Below, in pieces: positions 58,096-64,000 of a DNA stretch of 64,000 bases. The notes under the pieces were generated by a model that saw only the letters and a list, made by a program, of their open reading frames with translations, did no database searches and was not told where the DNA came from. Position 1 is the stretch's first letter. Every line of letters begins with the position of its first letter. Source of the stretch: Breviolum minutum Mf 1.05b.01 (lineage: Eukaryota > Sar > Dinophyceae > Suessiales > Symbiodiniaceae). The DNA lies in the NCBI GenBank assembly GCA_000507305.1, contig DF240998.1:29198-93197 (forward strand). The letters run 5' to 3'. Position numbers and translations under genes: made by a program.

Positions 58096-58214
58096 TGGGG
58101 TCATCAAATGGGAGGACCCATTTTTGGGGGGGAATCAAGCTTGATACAAATCTATGGCAATTTTGAAAGATTGTCTGAAAAAAATGACAATGCATGTGTT
58201 TGGGTTGGGGTAAT
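58096..58214 (+). repeat. Dispersed repeat family A, copy 3
   Basis: Carries GGGAGGACCCATTTTTGGGG, GGAATCAAGCTTGATACAAA, a variable middle, GCATGTGTTTGGGTTGGGGTAAT. See copies in selD introns 10 and 20. This copy lies 3' of the GT90 gene. Confidence 0.55.
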
Positions 58215-58219
58215 CCGTT

Positions 58220-59940
58220 TTTTTGGGTTGGAATCTGAAAAACTAATGGTTTCCAAGTTCGGAATTTTTTCCTTCCAAACCTTCATTTTCAGGTGAAGGT
58301 ATGCGAAAATCTGTCCTGGAACCTGAAAGCCAAGCATTTTCAAATGGCAACGTTTCAATTGGATGTTGGTTGCCAAATGGTTCAATGGGAAATGGTTGGC
58401 AAATCATCATTTCCATCCATTTAGAACTGGTTGTTTAAAGTTGTAGGGAGATGTGTTATTTTTGGTTTTTGCCCAACAGCAGAATGCTATGGGGTCTCTA
58501 TCCAAAATATGTTTTCGAAAGAGGTTTTTGATGTTTTTGTTGGTTGGAAAATCATGGCATTTTTTTTGCTTGTCTCTTTCTCCTTGAGTTTTTTTGTTGC
58601 ACTTGTATTTTTTTTGTATCTACGTTGGCATTTTGTAGGCTTTAATTTCTGGTGAATCCAAGTTACAAGAAAGAAGTCTGATTCGAAGGCAAAAATCCAA
58701 ATTACCCCCCGCGAAGTTTAACAGTTCGCCCCTGAAAAGTTACCGGGACCCAATAGGAAAATTACCATCTTTTAAGGTCTATGTCAAACTTCGGGGGTGT
58801 ACAACGTGTGAAAATGTACCAAAAACCTTTCTCCTGAAAGGCCCCATTTCCTGTTCCCAGGGCGACGTTCACCGCTGGGTAGCTACTGCCAGTTCAGGAA
58901 CCATCGTGACGTCCTGAGAAAAATTACGGTGTGTGCAGGAATTTGATATCCAGAAACCAACATCCTAAGTATTCTAAGCGGTGAATTTGTTGGTTTCTCG
59001 CTAAGGATGGTATGATTGGCTGGTTTTTCCCAAAGATGTTCATATGTTCATCTCAATCTTAGGGAGATGATATTTGGGAAAATGTTTTCAGTGTTTCTCA
59101 AGCCACACCATTCGAATGGAAGACCATTGAGTTATAGGATTTTTTGGCGGTTTGGGAAGCACACTTTATTTTACAGCAGATGATCATCAGCTGTTCACAA
59201 AGAATCACGTTGTGCAAAAACGGGGGAGATTTTTTGTTTCTTTATGTTGAAGATAGATGATGTTCCTTAAAGCCGCTGATGTTTGTGGGTAAAGCAACAA
59301 GTTTCAGAGAAAACTGTTTGCAGTCAGATTCCACTCTGACTTCTATGATAGTTTCCAGCTACCATGCCTTCCGAGCAACAGTAGACCCGGGTGGAAATGT
59401 AGTCCTACAATGGCTGTTCCCAGCGTTGAAAACCTCAGAATGGACCCTGGGCAGACATCGCTGCCATGTTTATTTTTTTGGGAGTTGATCTAATCAAATC
59501 ACTCAAAAAGCTGCTGAGACACGTGGCTTTGCAATGGAATGGAGCCTCTCAGTGCTCAACGACGAGGTTCGGGGAGCATTCCAACTTTGGCAAACTTTCA
59601 CCAGTCTCAACTAGAAATCATGATTAGTTGGATGCCAACCTCTAAGAAGCTTACCTGTCTTCTCAAGAATCTCACTCCTAATCCAACATGTCCCATTTTT
59701 GGAAGAAAAAACTGATGAATTTATAGATTTGAAACAACCTTTCAGGTTTTGATTTTCCATTTCCCACACACCAGGCAAACCAACGCCTTCAGCTCCGCGA
59801 TGCGGTCAGAACCTGAAACACGCTACCCTTTTGCCTGCCATTTTTTGGACATCAAAAAAAATGGCAGTTCTTTTTCTTTAAAGGAACCAAGGAACCAATT
59901 TTGGAAACATCTCATGTCAAAATTCGTTGTGCGAAGTCGT
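58220..59940. other. No gene assigned
   Basis: Short frames only. One segment at about 59,510-59,610 (AAETRGFAMEWSLSVLNDEV) looks exon-like but has no match to a known motif. Confidence 0.3.
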
Positions 59941-59954
59941 CTTACAGTTAAAAG

Positions 59955-60377
59955 ATGTCTCAAGTTGCGCGGAATCTCCTAGCTATCATCCAAGGCCCTT
60001 GGGTACAGCGTAGCTTCAAGGTACGATTCTTGCGCCAAAAAAAATCTGGATTTTTTTTGGGGTTTGTGAAGAATACTTGTTGGCTGGTACTGGTGGGGTC
60101 TTCGGCCTCGGTCTTCGGCAACATTCGCAAGGAATTTTTGTTTTGGACAAACCAAAACGCTGGTTTTGTTTTTGAACTGTTCAACAAACCCCCCCAAAAA
60201 AAAAGTGAGATGCAAATTCAAAAAAAAAACTAAGGCTGAATTGAAGCTGAAAATGATCAAAGAAAAATTGGAAGCTTAAAAGATCGATTGGGTTTCCAAC
60301 TTGGTAAAAATGGTTTCAGGTCTCAAAGAGTGGCTGCAGTGGCACTCATGGACAGTGGCGATGTCTTCGCGTCACAG
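59955..60377 (+). CDS. Possible first exons of the downstream gene
   Basis: A Met at 59,955 starts MSQVARNLLAIIQGPWVQRS-Phe-Lys, which ends exactly at a good donor (AAG|GTACGA, exon 59,955-60,020). An acceptor at 60,319 (TTTCAG|G) allows VSKSGCSGTHGQWRCLRVT in phase, ending at ACAG|GTTCGG (60,377). A GC-rich exon-like segment follows at about 60,638-60,735 (AWYADGGDGREGHLPLRCPD). These may be the 5' exons of the macro-domain gene at 61.6 kb. The link is inference; no domain is recognised in them. Confidence 0.35.
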
Positions 60378-61620
60378 GTTCGGAAAGTGGTATTGGTAAA
60401 TATGAATTTCAACCTTGCTGGGAGATATCAAATAAGACTGACTAATCCATCTCCCAAAAAGACAGAGAAGAATCTACCCCATCATCTTGATGTTTTGTTC
60501 AAAGACATCTCATTTGTTTATTCTATTTCATGAGCCCAAAATGTTTATCAAAGTTTGAGGTGGGGTTATTATTTTTGTCATAATCTCGAAGTGACAATTT
60601 CTTCTGAAACTTTCGCAACAAAACAAGCAATCTGCAGATCCCCCAGGCTTGGTATGCCGACGGCGGCGATGGGCGCGAAGGGCACCTGCCACTGCGATGT
60701 CCCGACTGGCGACCGGTGTCGGGGGAGCCCAACACAAAATCATAGAGAAACTGAGAAACTCGTGTGAAATTTTCCCCAAACAATCAAGGCTTGATATTAG
60801 CAATGTGTCAACATGAAAAGAAATTCAGTTGATTCGAAACATCCTGTTCATATGAAAGTACTTTACTACTCCCCAGAGTGTCACAAGTTGGTCCGGTGAC
60901 TTTTGAGAAGACCCATGAAACATGAAGCTTGAGCAGACATGGGGAATAGACCCATGGTTTTACAACAAAGGAATCTTAGAGATCAACACATAATTGGTTG
61001 ATATAAGCTAGGCTCTTTGATCTGGGCTTGCGGCTTTCTGGCATGTCAGAATTTGCTGAAAAGTTCTGGCTCAAATTTGGTGGAAGTTACACCATGGCCA
61101 AGAGCAAGAGAGGTGGGACTAAACCTACAGAACACGTTTGGATGTTTTTTTCCCATTTCTGATGCAGAAAAGAATCCCTCAATTCCTCAATGTCAGCCAC
61201 TTCTGATACCGTTGGCCATTTTTTTGCACTTTAGTTGCCGGATCTCTATCGGAGGTGAGATTTACGGAGAAAAAGCTGTCAGCATTGCGAGATCTTGTTT
61301 GGTGGAATGTGTTTTCCTGGTTCCAAGCAAGTCCCAGAGGTTTGTGGATGTTCATTCCAATGTAACTACAAGATGTGAGGGATAATAGGAGTGTCCTGCA
61401 CACATGCAGACTGGAGAGATACAGTACTCAGGAATAAAGATATACATACTTGTGTAGGTGTGTAAAAATTGTATCTCAAAATACAAATAGAATTGCAAGT
61501 ACGATGCCATAGTACCCGCGAATACTTATGGAATACTTATGGAATTCTACACAAGCAGTTCCCTCCTCAAACGGGCACCACCCACAGTCAGTGTTTGTGT
61601 TTCGTGTTTGTCTTTGCCAG

Positions 61621-63000
61621 GTGGGTTGGGCTTTGAACTTTGTGAAGAATTCCAGCTGCCACAGTTGACCCTATGCGTCAGCGTTGGATGTGTGGAACGT
61701 TTTACTGGCGATGCCATAGTGAATGCCGCTAATGAAGCCTGCCACTCGGCTGGAACCCGAAGCCATCTGTTTTCAGCCCAGTTTGTTTAAAGTAGATTTT
61801 TGACATCATTGATTCAGTGATTCTTTCCTATCAGTGCTTACGGTGTGTGATTGGTTCTTGTTCCCTTTCAAAAGTTTCCCATACTTTCGGGCATCCTGCT
61901 TCTTCCATGGCCTCAAGCAGACAAAGAAACGGTAGGTTTTTTTTGTGAGGTGATCACCTCATCTCTTCAACAGAAGCGTTTTTGTATCCTCGAATCGTTT
62001 TCTATTATGAATTTCTTAGGGGATTACGGGCATCACCCCAAAAGAAAGGATTTTGTGAAAGTTCCTTCGGATGGGCTGCCCAGTGTCAGTGGTGGCCCCC
62101 CCAAGGTTTGGGCGGTGGCGGTGTGGATGGTGCCATTTCCAAAGCTGGTGGCAAGAAGTTGTTGGAAGCACGTGAATCGGCAAGAATGCTACAAAAATTG
62201 GCGAGAGAGAGAGATATTTGGATGGGTTGGAGTTCAAACATTTTGGATCAAGATGTTGTTGGGAGATTCAAGCATTTTTGGGATCATCAGTAAGAAGACT
62301 GTCATGAATTTAGAAGATCCTTTTCTTTTCTTCCCACCTAGTGGACTGAGACTTTTCCTCGACTTTCATGGGTTCTTTCACAAGTGTCCCAAAAAAAATT
62401 GGAAACTGCGTCCCCAAAAAGTGTGGAAGAAGTGGACAGTTTCAAACTTCCGAGGCAAAGGCCTTCCAGCAAAGAGTGGCAAGAATCTTGGGATCAGGAA
62501 ACATCCAAAAGGTTGGATAGTTTCTGTGGTTTTTTGTTTCGGAAGTACAGAGATCTTGGAAGTTTGACCTGGGCCTAGGTGACTTAGGTGCCCAGATCAA
62601 CAATTTGTTAAAGTATTGGCTTGGTTGGCAAAGTCAATGAAGTTGATTGAAAATTTTGTGAGGAAGGAGGAAAAACAATTCTGTGAAAGGAGAATGTGCA
62701 ATTTTTCATTTTCGCGCAAGCTGAATTGGATTCCAACGGTCCTCATTAGAGAAAACCTTTCCTTGCATAGGGGGCAAGGAAAATCGTGACGCTCATGTGC
62801 AAGAAGATTTGGAGGTTCCATGCATGAAACAGAAAGAACCCATGATTCACCAATTGAAAGCATTTTTGTTGTTGACACTTCCATTGAATGACGCCATGCC
62901 CTCACCTCTAATCAACGCCGTTAGAATTTCCCTTGGATGCCTCATTTTTGCATTGCCTCGCCAAGGAGATGTCCAACTGGACAGGCCGTGGTCACCATAG
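61621..63000 (+). CDS. Macro-domain (ADP-ribose-binding) protein, partial
   Basis: Three exons fit in phase: 61,621-61,740, 62,106-62,202 and 62,966-63,000. They give LTLCVSVGCVERFTGDAIVN, AANEACLGGGGVDGAISKAGGKKLLEAR... and ARCPTGQAVVTIGG. 'DAIVNAANE-x-x-LGGGGVDGAI' is the ADP-ribose-binding core of macro domains, and 'C-P-T-G-x-A-x-x-T' is the next conserved block. Macro domains bind or hydrolyse ADP-ribose, O-acetyl-ADP-ribose or related adducts. The first intron has a GC donor (GCCT|GCCACT), the second a GA donor (TTGGC|GAGAGA), and both end CAAG|G. The final blocks (LPxxYVIHxVGP and beyond) were not found before the window end, so the gene is cut. 5' exons are uncertain. Confidence 0.8.
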
Positions 63001-63362
63001 GTGGTGCTCTCCCAGTGCCATGGTCACAGCTTGATGGGGATGTGTTGAGTCATATTATCTTCCAACTCATGGTAAAATCTTCTAACTTCCAACTGGTAGT
63101 GGTAATCAAAAAGAATAACACGTCCTGCCATTTGGGAATTGCAGAATTAGCCGTTGCGAAACAAAAATGTATTTCAGATCTTGGGATCATAAAACACCCA
63201 AATGCTTGCAGGATGCCGAGCTCCAGGGTATCACCACGAATCCATCGTGCAAAGTGTTGTTGAATCTTTTTCAAAGATCTTCAAAGGCTTGATTTAAGTT
63301 GATTTTGAGTAAAAAAATATCTGTTGGATGATTGCCTGTGCTTTTTTCAGTTAGGATCTTTC

Positions 63363-63494
63363 GGATTTGGACCCATATTCGGCCCCATTAAAAAGCATGA
63401 AACGCTGAGGCAAAGTGGTGTATCCACGCAGTAGCTCCACGATATCCTGGGACAGGTACGGCTGGAGAGCTTCATCCAACCCAATTGAAGGAGT
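63363..63494 (-). CDS. Minus-strand exon of an unidentified gene
   Basis: Read on the minus strand, an acceptor (TCCCAG) is followed by TPSIGLDEALQPYLSQDIVE, LLRGYTTLPQRFMLFNGAEY and GSKS. The frame then reaches GAAAGATCC, which could be a GA donor. The composition is convincingly protein-like over 44 codons. A further minus frame at 63,050-63,274 (WIRGDTLELGILQAFGCF) may belong to it. This suggests a convergent neighbour of the macro-domain gene. The family is not recognised. Confidence 0.4.
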
Positions 63495-64000
63495 CTGGGA
63501 CTTGATACATTGGGCCGGATGATGAAAGGATTTTGTTCCCCACGTCTTCAGTAACAAACTGCCAAAGATGATACCATATGATACATGTAAAGATGTTAAA
63601 TGTTGGTTGATCCAGAGTTTTTGTTGTCAGGGCTAAAGCAATTTTGACACACAACAAAAGCATTTTAAGGCAAGGAAATGTGTCAGGGTCTTGAAAATCT
63701 TGCAAAAACTTCACCTTTCCACCCATCATGGGGTTTTCGGTGGAAAATTGGTTTGTCGCCTTCTAGGGGACACAAGTCTTGGTTGTTTTTCGTCTGAGAA
63801 AACACCTTTTATACTGAAGCAATGGTTGGTGGACTAGTATCAATAGTTTAGCTAGATACTGTTGAGCAAGATGTCTGTCAACCGTTTGTGCACTCAGTGA
63901 AAGAACGGGAAATTTTTTGGATCCCACTTTATGATTTGGCCTCGTATGAAACTACATATATGATATGTGTTTCCTTGTTTATTCCTGTGATTTATATAAT
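63495..64000. other. Window end, nothing further recognised
   Basis: AT-rich sequence. An 85-codon minus frame (63,472-63,729) has mixed composition and may contain upstream sequence of the minus-strand gene. Confidence 0.3.

Noticed and set aside
62597..62905. Zinc-finger-like CPLCKERF on the minus strand
   Set aside because: Only one Cys pair with no matching His/Cys partner at zinc-finger spacing, and it lies antisense in a macro-gene intron.

Overview
This is a nuclear window from a eukaryote, almost certainly a dinoflagellate. The evidence is: genes cut into many short exons; introns that start with GT, GC or GA and nearly always end AG just before an exon G; dinoflagellate-type Ty1/copia and LINE relics; and long stretches with no gene. 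There are no bacterial signals such as operons, Shine-Dalgarno sites or rho-independent terminators. The exact genus cannot be read from the sequence.

Layout. 1-5.6 kb: mostly non-coding, with a transposon-like protein fragment at 2.65-2.91 kb and a broken, unrecognised coding tract at 3.6-4.9 kb. 5.77-10.67 kb: a decayed Ty1/copia element between two diverged LTR-like repeats, with integrase tail, reverse transcriptase, RNase H and a membrane/coiled-coil/Cys tail, split by frameshifts. 10.8-17.1 kb: tandem repeats and LINE fragments on both strands, including a degenerate minisatellite at 13.65-14.46 kb. 19.2-20.1 kb: a second copia-type reverse transcriptase relic on the minus strand. 21.8-23.8 kb: a secreted 218-residue ORF followed by phased exons for an Ala-rich coiled coil and a membrane segment. 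24-37.7 kb: mainly unassigned sequence with isolated exon-like pieces and two microsatellites.

37.8-53.1 kb: the central gene, a NADH-dehydrogenase-like/selenide,water dikinase (SelD) fusion. I read 29 exons whose phases all agree, giving about 729 residues. Of its 28 introns, I read 13 as GT-AG, 8 as GC-AG and 7 as GA-AG. An assembly gap (45,739-46,435) lies inside intron 15. 56.0-57.7 kb: an intronless GT90/CAP10-type glycosyltransferase with one frameshift at a T run. 60-63 kb: the 5' part of a macro-domain (ADP-ribose-binding) gene with GC and GA donors; it probably runs off the window. A minus-strand exon of another gene lies at 63.36-63.49 kb.

What stands out most is the splice-site usage, seen in three independent genes. 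Next are a MITE-like inverted-repeat family, found in a selD intron and again at 57.8 kb with a 9-bp target-site duplication, a dispersed repeat of about 110 bp, and the contrast between the 29-exon selD and the intronless GT90 gene. The genes do not form a pathway; they are unrelated neighbours.
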